Below, one piece after another: positions 41,627 through 50,234 of a DNA stretch of 64,000 bases. Origin of the DNA: Oscillospiraceae bacterium (GTDB taxonomy: Bacteria; Bacillota; Clostridia; Oscillospirales; Oscillospiraceae); assembly GCA_017415775.1 (NCBI GenBank), contig JAFQFC010000023.1:1-64000 (forward strand), given 5' to 3'. The translations under genes and the position numbers were made by a program. A model generated the notes under the pieces. It was not told the DNA's origin and did no database searches. It worked only from the letters and a program-made list of their open reading frames with translations. Position 1 is the first letter of the stretch. Every line of letters starts with the position of its first letter.

Positions 41627-43471
41627 TTATTTGATTTTGAATCCGTCCAGCTGTTGGGCCGGGGCGACCAGTTCGTCCAGCTTATCACGGGCAGGCGCAG
41701 GACTCTCTTCCCAGGGCGGAGTCTGCGCCGGGGCGGGAGACGGCTCGGACGCAGGTTTGGGCTGCGGCCGGGGTGCAGTCTGCACCGTCTGTGCGGCGGG
41801 TTTGGGAGCTGCCTTGCCCTTGGGGGCGGTGCCGGTTTGCAGATCCACACGGACCGACTGTCCGGCAGCGGCAGAGGTGACCTCCCGCAGTACCGTCAGC
41901 ACGGTGGTGTTGTTCAGGGAATCCCGGACGAAATCGTTGTTGCAGTATACCGTCAGGCAATCGCCGCTCAGCACGCCGGTGGCCATGTTGAGGAATACCC
42001 GGTGGTTCACCGGCAGGCGGCCCTTGTATTGATCCAGCAGCTGACCCCACAGGGCGCTGTTGCCGCCGGTCGGCGCACTTTGCGGCGCAGGATCGGCGCT
42101 TCGGGCTGCGGGTGCAGGCGTGGGTTCTCTTCGCACCGGGGTAGTAGGGATCGGAGGCTCGTCGGGGATGTCAAAGACACGCTCCCGGCCGACAGGCTCG
42201 TCGGGCAGAGGGGGTTCCTCCGGCAGGGGCGGCTCGTCGTAGCGGGGCGGTTCCTCTCGGACCGGCTGAGGTGCCGGGCGGGGCTTAGGCTGGGGCCGAG
42301 GCGCCGTCTGGGGTGCGGCGGGAACGCCGCTTTTCACCTGCTGCTCCAGCTGCTCGATGCGTGCGGCCAGAGCGGTCAGGTCACCGCTGAGACTTTCGTC
42401 GCACAGCTTGAGGAGGCACAGTTCCGCTTCCGTGCGGGGGTGGATACTGTCGGGCAGCGCAGCGCAGGTGCGCTGCAGCGTCTCGGTCAGGTACAACAGC
42501 CGCTGCATGGAAACGTCACGGCTCAGGTCCGTCAGGGACTTGCGGTCGTAAACGCCGGTGATGAGGGCGGCGGCCCCCTCCGGCGCGGCTTTGCAGATGG
42601 TCATGTCACGGCTCAGGTCCATCAGCTCGCCCAACAGGGCGGCCACATCCTTGCCGCTGCGGTAGAGCTTGTCAAAGAGAGCCAGCGCATCGGGGGTGTT
42701 CCTTTGCAGGAGGCAGCGCATCAGCTGCACCGTCTGGATACTGCCGGCAAGGCCCAGCACATCCAGCACGGCGGCGCTGTCGAGAACGCCGTCTGCGGCA
42801 CGGCACTGATCCAGCAGGCTCAGTGCGTCACGCAGAGCGCCGTTGGCCATGCGGGAGAGGATCTCGGCGCCGTCATCGGTGAGGTCGATCTGCTCGGCCC
42901 GGGCGATCATTACCAGCTGCTGCTGGATGTCCCGGGGCAGAATGCGCTTGAAGGAAAAGCGCTGGCAGCGGGAGAGGATGGTGGCAGGCACCTTATGCAG
43001 CTCCGTGGTGGCCAGAATGAACACCAGATGCTCCGGCGGCTCTTCCAGAATTTTCAGCAGGGCGTTGAAGGCGGCGGTGGACAGCATGTGGACTTCGTCC
43101 ACGATGTAGACACGCTTTCGCAGCACGGCGGGGGTGTAGATGGCTTCTTCCCGCAGGGCACGGACATGGTCCACGCCGTTGTTGGAGGCGGCGTCCAGCT
43201 CCGTTACATCCAGCAGCGTGCCGTCATCGATGCCGCGGCAGGCAGCGCAGCAGTTGCAGGGTGCGCCGTCCACGGGACTTTCGCAGTTGATGGCCTTGGC
43301 CAGAATACGGGCGCAGGTGGTTTTGCCGGTGCCGCGGGTGCCGGTGAAAAGATAGGCGTGGGCGGTGCGGCTGTCGGCCACCTGACGCTGGAGCGTACCG
43401 GTGATGTGTTCCTGACCCACCACCTCGCTGAAGGTTTTGGGCCGCCACTTGCGGTACAATGCCTGATACAT
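41627..43471 (-). CDS. dnaX: DNA polymerase III gamma/tau subunit
   Basis: A 614-residue clamp-loader ATPase. Walker A GTRGTGKTT, zinc-binding cysteines in the CNCCAAC cluster, Walker B VYIVDEVHML, SRC motif. After the clamp-loader collar (to about residue 360) a Pro-rich linker precedes a C-terminal domain (NSALWGQLLDQYKGR onwards) of the Firmicute type. The start MYQALYRKWRPK at 43471 follows AAAGGAGGAC. It lies just downstream of the SRP RNA gene and upstream of ybaB. Confidence 0.95.
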   Translation of the reverse strand: MYQALYRKWRPKTFSEVVGQEHITGTLQRQVADSRTAHAYLFTGTRGTGKTTCARILAKAINCESPVDGAPCNCCAACRGIDDGTLLDVTELDAASNNGVDHVRALREEAIYTPAVLRKRVYIVDEVHMLSTAAFNALLKILEEPPEHLVFILATTELHKVPATILSRCQRFSFKRILPRDIQQQLVMIARAEQIDLTDDGAEILSRMANGALRDALSLLDQCRAADGVLDSAAVLDVLGLAGSIQTVQLMRCLLQRNTPDALALFDKLYRSGKDVAALLGELMDLSRDMTICKAAPEGAAALITGVYDRKSLTDLSRDVSMQRLLYLTETLQRTCAALPDSIHPRTEAELCLLKLCDESLSGDLTALAARIEQLEQQVKSGVPAAPQTAPRPQPKPRPAPQPVREEPPRYDEPPLPEEPPLPDEPVGRERVFDIPDEPPIPTTPVRREPTPAPAARSADPAPQSAPTGGNSALWGQLLDQYKGRLPVNHRVFLNMATGVLSGDCLTVYCNNDFVRDSLNNTTVLTVLREVTSAAAGQSVRVDLQTGTAPKGKAAPKPAAQTVQTAPRPQPKPASEPSPAPAQTPPWEESPAPARDKLDELVAPAQQLDGFKIK

Positions 43472-43492
43472 ACCGGTGTCCTCCTTTGCGAA

Positions 43493-43636
43493 AAAATTCT
43501 CCTCCGCATGCAGCCACGAAGCCGGCACCCTCGCGGCACATGGATGATCCCTCTTAATGCTGCTCGGTTCCCCGCCTGACATGATTCGTGGGCTTCCATT
43601 GCGCGAGACCGGCTCCGCAGCTGCATGCGGAGGAGA
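43493..43636 (-). ncRNA. ffs: Signal recognition particle RNA (4.5S-like)
   Basis: Minus-strand RNA of about 140 nt. Its ends form a perfect 16-bp stem CTCCTCCGCATGCAGC / GCTGCATGCGGAGGAG. The tip holds the conserved Ffh-binding domain IV with GTCAGG, GGGGAACCGA and GCAGC. The closing stem is followed by a T-run (ATTTTTT), so the RNA carries its own terminator. Location immediately before dnaX is classic. It is much shorter than the about 270-nt Bacillus RNA, so the Alu domain appears absent. Confidence 0.88.
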
Positions 43637-43692
43637 AGTCGTGCAACTATTCTACTATAAAATTTCCCCTTTGGCAACACCAAAAATGCGCT

Positions 43693-44238
43693 TTAGAAGG
43701 GGTTGCTCTGCTCGTGGAGCATGTTTTGCCACGCTTTTCGTGTGCCGTGGACGGCCACAAGAAACAGGATGCCGGTGACAGCGGCCACCAGAACGCACAG
43801 CAGCGCCAAAACGGGGACGATGAGCAGCACATGGGCGGCCACGGTGCAGACGGCCAGCACCTTCCACACCGTGCGCAGATGGGTCACGCACAGGTCGTAG
43901 TTGCGGCGCATCTCCACATTACGCAGGGCGTCGATGATCAGCATGCTGGTGTACAGGTTCAGGCAGACGGCGGCCAGCGCCAGGATCCAACTGAGGATGC
44001 CCAGATCAGCACCGATCCCCAGCAGGTCCAGCAGCCACAAAATACCGGTATAGATGGCAAGGCCCACGCAGAAGGGTCGGGGTTTTTGGAACATCTCGCT
44101 TTCGGCCAGCAATTCGCCGCAGGCCAGATACAGCAAAATAAAGCCCAGCCAGTCCGGCAGCAGCTGCAGCGAAGCGCCGTTGAAGTTCAGGCTGAAATTC
44201 AAAAAGATGAGGAAGAATCCCCAGAACAGCTTGTTCAT
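43693..44238 (-). CDS. Hypothetical polytopic membrane protein
   Basis: A 181-residue protein with about five membrane helices and no recognised family motif. NFNGASLQLLPDWLGFILLYLA near the start is a pattern found in uncharacterised Clostridial membrane proteins. The start at 44238 follows GGAGGTTGCAGA. It lies upstream of the SRP RNA gene in the same direction and is not clearly linked to other genes. Confidence 0.75.
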   Translation of the reverse strand: MNKLFWGFFLIFLNFSLNFNGASLQLLPDWLGFILLYLACGELLAESEMFQKPRPFCVGLAIYTGILWLLDLLGIGADLGILSWILALAAVCLNLYTSMLIIDALRNVEMRRNYDLCVTHLRTVWKVLAVCTVAAHVLLIVPVLALLCVLVAAVTGILFLVAVHGTRKAWQNMLHEQSNPF

Positions 44239-44415
44239 TCTGCAACCTCCTTGTGATCTGCTGGTCTGATGATACCATACAGGCGGCACAGCCGTCAAGC
44301 AACGGGGCGTTGCACGGAAAATTTACAACTGTCCCCTTGCATTTTCGCCAAAAAGGTCTATCATATACAATGAATAAATTTGTTCTGCCATTGGCAGAGG
44401 AAAAGAAGGGTTATT

Positions 44416-45627
44416 ATGACGAAAATTGATATTATTTCCGGTTTTTTGGGCGCAGGTAAGACGACCCTCATCAAGAAGCTGCTCTCCGAGGCCTATGCCG
44501 GTGAAAAGCTGGTGCTCATCGAGAACGAGTTCGGTGAGATCAGCATCGACGGCGGCTTTCTGAAGGAAAGCGGCGTACAGGTCAGCGAGATGTCCTCCGG
44601 CTGCATCTGCTGCTCTCTGGTGGGCGACTTCGGCGAGGCGCTGAAGGAGGTCTATGCCCAGTTCCAGCCCGACCGCATCCTCATCGAGCCCTCCGGTGTG
44701 GGCAAGCTGAGCGACGTGATCGTGGCGGTGGAGGACACCGTGAAGGATGTGCCGGAGATGGCGCTGAACTCCTTTGTCACCGTGGCCGACGCCGGCAAGG
44801 TGAAGGTCTACATGAAGAACTTCGGCGAGTTCTACAACAACCAGATCGAGTCCGCCGGTACCATTATCCTCAGCCGCACCCAGAAGCTGAGCCAGGAGAA
44901 GCTGGAATCTGCCGTAGCTTTGCTGCGTGAGAAGAACGCCGAGGCGGCCATCATCACCACCCCCTGGGATCAGATCGACGGCAAGGCCATTCTGGCCGCT
45001 GTGGAGAAGGTGTCTCTGGCCGACGAGCTGCTGGAGGCCATGCGCCGTGAGCATGAAGCGCACGAGCATCACCATCACCATGAGCATGGCGAGGACTGCA
45101 CCTGCGGCTGCCACGATCATGAGCATGAGCATCATCACCATCACGATCACGATCACGAGGAAGAGTGCTGCCATCACGAGCATCATCATGACCACGAGGA
45201 GTGCCACCACGACCACGAGCACCACCACGAGCATGAGGAGTGCTGCCGTGAGCATCATCACGAGCACGAGCATCACCATGAACATCATCACCATGAGCAT
45301 GATGAGCACTGCACCTGCGGCTGCCATGACCATGACCACCACCATCATCACGCCGACGAGGTGTTTACCAGCTGGGGCGTGGAGACGGTCAAGACCTTCA
45401 GTGAGGGCGAGCTGCAGCGCATCCTGACGGCGCTGGACAGCGGCGATTACGGCGCCATCCTCCGTGCCAAGGGCATCGTGCCTGCCGGCGAGGGCAAGTG
45501 GCTCCACTTTGACTATGTGCCCGAGGAGCACGAGGTGCGCTTCGGCGGCGCCGACTACACCGGCCGCCTGTGCGTCATCGGCGCTCAGCTGAAGGAGCAC
45601 GAGCTGCACCACCTCTTTGGCCTGTAA
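44416..45627 (+). CDS. COG0523/CobW-type metal GTPase with giant His/Cys-rich loop
   Basis: A 403-residue P-loop GTPase of the G3E family. Walker A GFLGAGKTT (residues 7-15), the metal-binding motif SGCICC typical of COG0523, and a C-terminal CobW_C domain (KWLHFDYVPEE). Between the two, residues about 211-314 are almost only His, Asp, Glu and Cys: roughly fifty His and eleven Cys, with the unit CTCGCHDH twice. Such loops store or deliver metal, most likely zinc, in relatives (YjiA, YciC, ZNG1). The ATG at 44416 follows AGAAGGG. Twelve bases before a second GTPase gene. Confidence 0.9.
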   Translation: MTKIDIISGFLGAGKTTLIKKLLSEAYAGEKLVLIENEFGEISIDGGFLKESGVQVSEMSSGCICCSLVGDFGEALKEVYAQFQPDRILIEPSGVGKLSDVIVAVEDTVKDVPEMALNSFVTVADAGKVKVYMKNFGEFYNNQIESAGTIILSRTQKLSQEKLESAVALLREKNAEAAIITTPWDQIDGKAILAAVEKVSLADELLEAMRREHEAHEHHHHHEHGEDCTCGCHDHEHEHHHHHDHDHEEECCHHEHHHDHEECHHDHEHHHEHEECCREHHHEHEHHHEHHHHEHDEHCTCGCHDHDHHHHHADEVFTSWGVETVKTFSEGELQRILTALDSGDYGAILRAKGIVPAGEGKWLHFDYVPEEHEVRFGGADYTGRLCVIGAQLKEHELHHLFGL

Positions 45628-45639
45628 GGAGAACAAAGC

Positions 45640-46569
45640 ATGGATATTCCTGTTTATCTCATTGCCGGATTTCTGGATGCCGGCAAGACCAATTTTATCA
45701 ACGGCGTGCTGGAGGACGGCTTTGCCCGGGAGGACCGGACGCTGCTGATCTGCTGCGAAGAGGGCGAGGAGAGCTACTATCCCAACGTGCTGAGCAATGT
45801 GTTCACCACCACGGTGGAGGATTTTGAAGATCTGACCCCCGACTTCTTCAAGAAGCTGGAGAAGATGTACAAGCCCAAGCAGGTCATCATCGAGTACAAC
45901 GGCATGTGGAACATTGAGAAGCTGTACCGTGAGCTGCTGCCCGCCAACTGGATCCTCTACCAGATCATGACGCTGGTGGACGCCAACACCTTTGAGATGT
46001 ACGCCAAGAACATGGGCCAGCTGATGATGGAGAAGATCATGGCGGCCGACCTGCTGATCTTCAACCGCTGCAACGAGGAGCTGCGTGCCAAGCTGCGCAG
46101 CCGCAACCTCCGCATGGTGAACCGCCGCGCCGACATTTACCTCGAGAACGTGGACGGCACCAGCGAGGAGTACGTCACCGAAGATATGGCGCCCTTCGAT
46201 CTCTCCTCCGGCCATCTGGACGTGCCGGACGAGGATTACGGCGTGTGGTATGTGGACATGATGGACGCCACCGACCGCTACGACGGCCTGAGCGTGAAGT
46301 TCAAGGCTCTTATGTGCCACTCCAAGAAGTACAAGGGTGTCCACTGCCCCGGCCGCTTCGCCATGGTGTGCTGCGAGGACGATATGCAGTTCCTGGCTCT
46401 GGTGTGCAAGGGCGAGGGGCTGGAGAAGTTCAAGGACCGTGCGTGGGTGGAGATCACCGCCACGGTGAAGAAGGAAGAGGACCGTGCCTACGAGGGCGTG
46501 GGCCCCGTGCTGTACGTGACGGACATCCATCCCTGCGAAAAGCCGAAAGAGGAAGTTGTCAGCTTTTGA
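45640..46569 (+). CDS. COG0523-like P-loop protein fused to a TIGR03943/DUF1980-like domain
   Basis: A 309-residue protein. Residues 1-200 resemble a COG0523 GTPase with Walker A GFLDAGKTN, but the GCxCC metal motif is replaced by LLICCEEGEE and the base-specificity motif is degenerate (FNRC). The C-terminal about 95 residues look like the C-terminal domain of TIGR03943 (YcgQ-like): CPGRFAMVCCEDDMQFLALV then WVEITATV. YcgQ is normally partnered by a permease and a COG0523 protein. Co-transcribed with the His-rich GTPase (spacing 12 bases, GGAG). Confidence 0.8.
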   Translation: MDIPVYLIAGFLDAGKTNFINGVLEDGFAREDRTLLICCEEGEESYYPNVLSNVFTTTVEDFEDLTPDFFKKLEKMYKPKQVIIEYNGMWNIEKLYRELLPANWILYQIMTLVDANTFEMYAKNMGQLMMEKIMAADLLIFNRCNEELRAKLRSRNLRMVNRRADIYLENVDGTSEEYVTEDMAPFDLSSGHLDVPDEDYGVWYVDMMDATDRYDGLSVKFKALMCHSKKYKGVHCPGRFAMVCCEDDMQFLALVCKGEGLEKFKDRAWVEITATVKKEEDRAYEGVGPVLYVTDIHPCEKPKEEVVSF

Positions 46570-46625
46570 CTTCAATAACCTTGAGTGGAAGGCCAGAGTT
46601 GGTAGAAAGGAACGGACCTGCGAGG

Positions 46626-47015
46626 ATGGCGGCAGAGCAAGGAGTAAGGATAGCGTTGGACTGCTTATTGATATTTTGGGGATTCTCTCTTTTGGGATTT
46701 TTCAGCCTTAAAAATGGTGCGATAGGAATGACAGATAGCGTGGGCAGAAAAGAAAAATATTTCCCCCAAAGGTATCAAAGCCCTTCACGAAAAATCAGAA
46801 AATTTTTCCATATATCGAAGAACTGGATGCCGAAATTTCTTGTAAGGCAACTCTATGCCTCACTCGTATTTCTGTGTCTTGCACCGGTGAGTTCGGTGAT
46901 TTTTCTGGCTAGTGGTTGCTTGCCGACAGTCGCCGCTGCATTGATCTGCGTTTATGTTGGTTTTACAGCGTTGGTTATGATTGATTTTTTTGCAGGATGC
47001 ATCATGTTTCGCTGA
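46626..47015 (+). CDS. Small hypothetical membrane protein
   Basis: A 129-residue protein with about three hydrophobic helices (near residues 10-30, 85-100 and 105-125) and a basic middle part. No family recognised. The ATG at 46626 has no convincing ribosome binding site, so the start is uncertain. The gene is more AT-rich than its neighbours, suggesting transfer. It follows the GTPase pair by 56 bases and could be read through from it. Confidence 0.5.
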   Translation: MAAEQGVRIALDCLLIFWGFSLLGFFSLKNGAIGMTDSVGRKEKYFPQRYQSPSRKIRKFFHISKNWMPKFLVRQLYASLVFLCLAPVSSVIFLASGCLPTVAAALICVYVGFTALVMIDFFAGCIMFR

Positions 47016-47044
47016 TAGAAATACGAGGGGTTAAACTCCTAACA

Positions 47045-47077
47045 AAAAACCGGACTGCGGTTTGCAGTCCGGCTTTT
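47045..47077. terminator. Bidirectional terminator before the methyltransferase gene
   Basis: AAAAACCGGACTGC pairs with GCAGTCCGGCTTTT around a short loop; flanked by A and T tracts. Confidence 0.85.
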
Positions 47078-47081
47078 CATT

Positions 47082-47864
47082 TTAAATACTGCGATACTCG
47101 TAGAGGCGGTAGAGCTTTTGGCTCGTTTTTCCGGCGTAGAGCTTGCGGAAAACGGCTTGCTCCTTCTCCGGCAGCTGGTCGATCATGGACTGGGGCGTCA
47201 TGTCGTGCTGCTGCACGAACAGCAGGCCGCTGACGGTCAGTTCCGCCGGGTGGTCCACGCCGTAGACCTGCGTTACGCCCACGTCGTTGATGGGATTTTT
47301 GATCCTGCTCAGGCGGGCGGCCAGCTTGCTGTAGCAGTCCGTCAGCAGCGATACCTCTTCGAAATGCTCACACAGGGCAGTAAGAAGAGTGGTGCGCTCG
47401 GCGGCAGTGAGGTACATGCTGATGCCCTCCATCACCACGATGGCTTGCCTGGCGTGGATGCCGCTGAGCCAGCTGCGCTCACGCACGTCGGCGGCGATCA
47501 TGCGGTAGGCGTCGGTCTCGTCGTAATAGCGGCGGCGCTGGTCGATAACGGCGGGGAGGTCCACGTCGTACCACCGGCGGTTCCCGCCGTCGACACGCAA
47601 AATGCGGCTGTCCAGGCCGCAGCCCAGATGGAGGATGACGGCGTCGGGCTGCGCAGCCATCTGCCGGCGCACCCAGTCGTCAAATACCGCAGCTCGCATG
47701 CCCATATAGTAGGCCAGCCATTGGGAGGCGGATTTGCCCTTGAGAGGGAAGCCCTCTTTGGCCCAGATCTCCTCGGCCCTGGGGTCGTGGAGGAAGAGGT
47801 CCTTCCGGCTGACGAGGGCCTTGCCGTAGAGGGGGATATACAGGGTTTTGTTGACGCTGTCCAT
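47082..47864 (-). CDS. LCMT/PPM1-type SAM-dependent methyltransferase
   Basis: A 260-residue class I methyltransferase of the leucine carboxyl methyltransferase family. AVILHLGCGLDSRILRVDG is the SAM-binding glycine-rich motif and WYDVDLPAVIDQRRRYY the typical D-V-D-L-P-x-V signature. Bacterial members are often small-molecule or polyketide-related methyltransferases. It starts five bases after the cytidine deaminase stop, so the two share an mRNA. Substrate unknown. Confidence 0.88.
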   Translation of the reverse strand: MDSVNKTLYIPLYGKALVSRKDLFLHDPRAEEIWAKEGFPLKGKSASQWLAYYMGMRAAVFDDWVRRQMAAQPDAVILHLGCGLDSRILRVDGGNRRWYDVDLPAVIDQRRRYYDETDAYRMIAADVRERSWLSGIHARQAIVVMEGISMYLTAAERTTLLTALCEHFEEVSLLTDCYSKLAARLSRIKNPINDVGVTQVYGVDHPAELTVSGLLFVQQHDMTPQSMIDQLPEKEQAVFRKLYAGKTSQKLYRLYEYRSI

Positions 47865-47869
47865 AGCGA

Positions 47870-48259
47870 TTACAGCCAGCTGCTGTCGAAGCCGTAGGGC
47901 AGGAGCTCACGCAGGGTGAAGTGCTTGGCCTCGCCCTTGCCGTTGAGGCAGATGACCTCCAGATCAGGGGCAAACTCCTGCATTACCTGACGGCACACGC
48001 CGCAGGGCACGCAGTAGTCCTCGCTGCGGCCGGCGATGACGATGCGTTTGAAATCACGGTAGCCCTCGCTGACAGCCTTGAAGATGGCGGTGCGCTCAGC
48101 GCAGATGGTGGGGGTATAGGATGCGTTTTCAATGTTGCAGCCGGTGAACACGGTGCCGTCGGCACATTCCAGCGCAGCCCCCACGGGGAAGTGGGAGTAG
48201 GGGATATAGGCACGGTCCAGCATTTCGATGGCCTTTTGGCACAGCTCTTTTTCAGTCAT
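47870..48259 (-). CDS. cdd: Cytidine deaminase
   Basis: A 129-residue zinc enzyme converting cytidine and deoxycytidine to uridine forms. Signatures: TGCNIENASYTP, CAERTAIFKA (catalytic Glu) and PCGVCRQ (zinc cysteines). Normal length for tetrameric CDA. The start follows GGAGGAACG. Confidence 0.95.
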   Translation of the reverse strand: MTEKELCQKAIEMLDRAYIPYSHFPVGAALECADGTVFTGCNIENASYTPTICAERTAIFKAVSEGYRDFKRIVIAGRSEDYCVPCGVCRQVMQEFAPDLEVICLNGKGEAKHFTLRELLPYGFDSSWL

Positions 48260-48289
48260 ATTTCGTTCCTCCTTGTGGGGATTTTGCGG

Positions 48290-48326
48290 ATAAAAGGCGA
48301 CAGAACAGCGTTCTGTCGCCTTTTAT
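48290..48326 (-). terminator. Terminator of the ABC exporter operon
   Basis: Perfect 17-bp stem ATAAAAGGCGACAGAAC / GTTCTGTCGCCTTTTAT with an AGC loop. Confidence 0.9.
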
Positions 48327-48356
48327 TGTAACGTATGGGGAGGGTTGCGTCAAGCC

Positions 48357-50234
48357 TTAGCTCAGTTCATCCTGACCGGTGTAGAGCTGGTAGTATTTGC
48401 CCTTTTGGGCGAGCAGGTCATCATGGTCGCCACGTTCGATGATGCGGCCCTGCTCCAGCACCATGATGGCCTGAGAGTTGCGGACCGTGGAGAGGCGGTG
48501 GGCGATGACGAACACGGTGCGGTCCTCCATCAGGGAGTCCATACCGGCTTCGATCAGCTTCTCGGTGCGGGTGTCGATGGAGGAGGTGGCCTCATCCAGA
48601 ATCAGCACCGGGGGATCGGACACGGCGGCCCGGGCGATGGCCAGCAGCTGCCGCTCACCCTGACTGAGGCTGCCGCCGTCGCCGGTGATGACGGTGTCGT
48701 AGCCCTGGGGCAGGTGACGGATGAAGGTGTCGGCGTTGGCCAGTCTGGCGGCGGCGTACACCTCCTCGTCGGTGGCGTCCAGCTTGCCGTAGCGGATGTT
48801 GTCGGCGATGGTGCCGGTGAAGAGGTGGGTGTCCTGCAGCACCACGCCCAGGGAGCGGCGCAGGGAGTCCTTGGCGATGTCGGTGACGTCGATGCCGTCG
48901 TAGGTGATGGTGCCGGACTGGATGTCGTAGAAGCGGTTGATGAGGTTGGTGATGGTGGTCTTGCCGGCGCCGGTAGAACCTACGAAGGCGATCTTCTGGC
49001 CGGGCTTGGCGTAGAGGGAGATGTTATGCAGCACCGTCTTTTCCTCGGTGTAGCCGAAGGTGACATCGTGGAAGCGGACGTCGCCCCGCAGCTCCACCAG
49101 TTCGCCGTCGGGCCGTTTCCAGGCCCAATGGCCGGTGCGGCGGTTGGTCTCGGTGAGGGTGGAGCCGCTTTTCTCCACACGGACCAGGATGGTTTTGCCC
49201 TCGTCCACCTCGGGCTGGGCGTCCATGACGGCGAAGATGCGCTCGGCGCCGGCCATGGAGGCCAGCAGCACGTTGACCTGCTGGCTGATCTGGTTGATGG
49301 GCTGGCCCACCTGCTTGACGTACAGGAGGTAAGCGCCCAGCGAGCCCACGTCGAACACGCCGCCGATGGCCAGCAGTCCGCCTATGCAGCAGACCACAGC
49401 GTAGTTGATGCGGGAAAGGTTGGCCATGGCCGGCATCATGGCGCCGGCATAGGTCTGGGCGGTGGTAGCGGCGCTGCGATAATTGAGGTTGAGGGCGGCG
49501 AACTCGTCGATGGACTTGCTCTCGTGGTTAAAGACCTTGATGACCTTCTGGCCGTCGATCATCTCCTCGATATAGCCGTTGAGGGCGCCCAGGGCGGCCT
49601 GCTGGCGCTGGAAGTTGGTGCGGCTTTTGCCGCCGATGACCTTGACGATGAGGAACATCAGCACCAGGAACACGAAGGAGATCAGCGTCAGCTGCCAGTT
49701 GAGCACCAGCATCATGGTGACGGTGCTGATAAAGGTAAGGGTGCTGGAAATAACGCTGGCGAAGCTGGAGTTGATCATTTCCGACACGGTGTCGATGTCG
49801 TTGGTGAAGCGGCTCATCAGGTCGCCGGCCTGATGGGTGTCGAAATAGCGAAGGGGCAGCTCCTGCAGCTTGTCAAACAGGTCCTGGCGGAGCTTGGCCA
49901 CCGTTTTCTGGGAGATGCGCACCATGATGCGGGCATAGGTGTAAGAGCACAGAGCGCTGAGACCGTAGCAGCCAAAGAGCAGGGCGCACATTTTGACAAG
50001 GCCGGGGAAGTCGCCGGGGATGATATAGTCGTTGATGATGGGCTTGACCAGATAGCTGGCGGCTACGCTGGTGAGAGAGCTGATGGCGAGGCATACTGCG
50101 ACCAGAATGAACAGAGCCTTGTACTGGGTGATATAGGTCAGCAGGCGGCGGACGGTGGCTTTCAGGTTGCCGGGGCGCTGATAGCCGTGGCCCTGACGAC
50201 CACCGGAGCGGCCCTTGGGAGGATGATTAGCCAT
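48357..50234 (-). CDS. Heterodimeric ABC exporter subunit (active ATPase site)
   Basis: A 625-residue ABC-type exporter half with six membrane helices (about residues 40-330) and a C-terminal ATPase. Walker A GSTGAGKTT, signature LSQGERQ, Walker B LILDEATSSID with the catalytic Glu. A Gly/Arg-rich N-terminal tail precedes the first helix, and an about 35-residue insertion lies before the ATPase core. It overlaps the upstream ABC gene by eight bases. Such pairs export drugs, lipids or peptides; substrate unknown. Confidence 0.92.
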   Translation of the reverse strand: MANHPPKGRSGGRQGHGYQRPGNLKATVRRLLTYITQYKALFILVAVCLAISSLTSVAASYLVKPIINDYIIPGDFPGLVKMCALLFGCYGLSALCSYTYARIMVRISQKTVAKLRQDLFDKLQELPLRYFDTHQAGDLMSRFTNDIDTVSEMINSSFASVISSTLTFISTVTMMLVLNWQLTLISFVFLVLMFLIVKVIGGKSRTNFQRQQAALGALNGYIEEMIDGQKVIKVFNHESKSIDEFAALNLNYRSAATTAQTYAGAMMPAMANLSRINYAVVCCIGGLLAIGGVFDVGSLGAYLLYVKQVGQPINQISQQVNVLLASMAGAERIFAVMDAQPEVDEGKTILVRVEKSGSTLTETNRRTGHWAWKRPDGELVELRGDVRFHDVTFGYTEEKTVLHNISLYAKPGQKIAFVGSTGAGKTTITNLINRFYDIQSGTITYDGIDVTDIAKDSLRRSLGVVLQDTHLFTGTIADNIRYGKLDATDEEVYAAARLANADTFIRHLPQGYDTVITGDGGSLSQGERQLLAIARAAVSDPPVLILDEATSSIDTRTEKLIEAGMDSLMEDRTVFVIAHRLSTVRNSQAIMVLEQGRIIERGDHDDLLAQKGKYYQLYTGQDELS

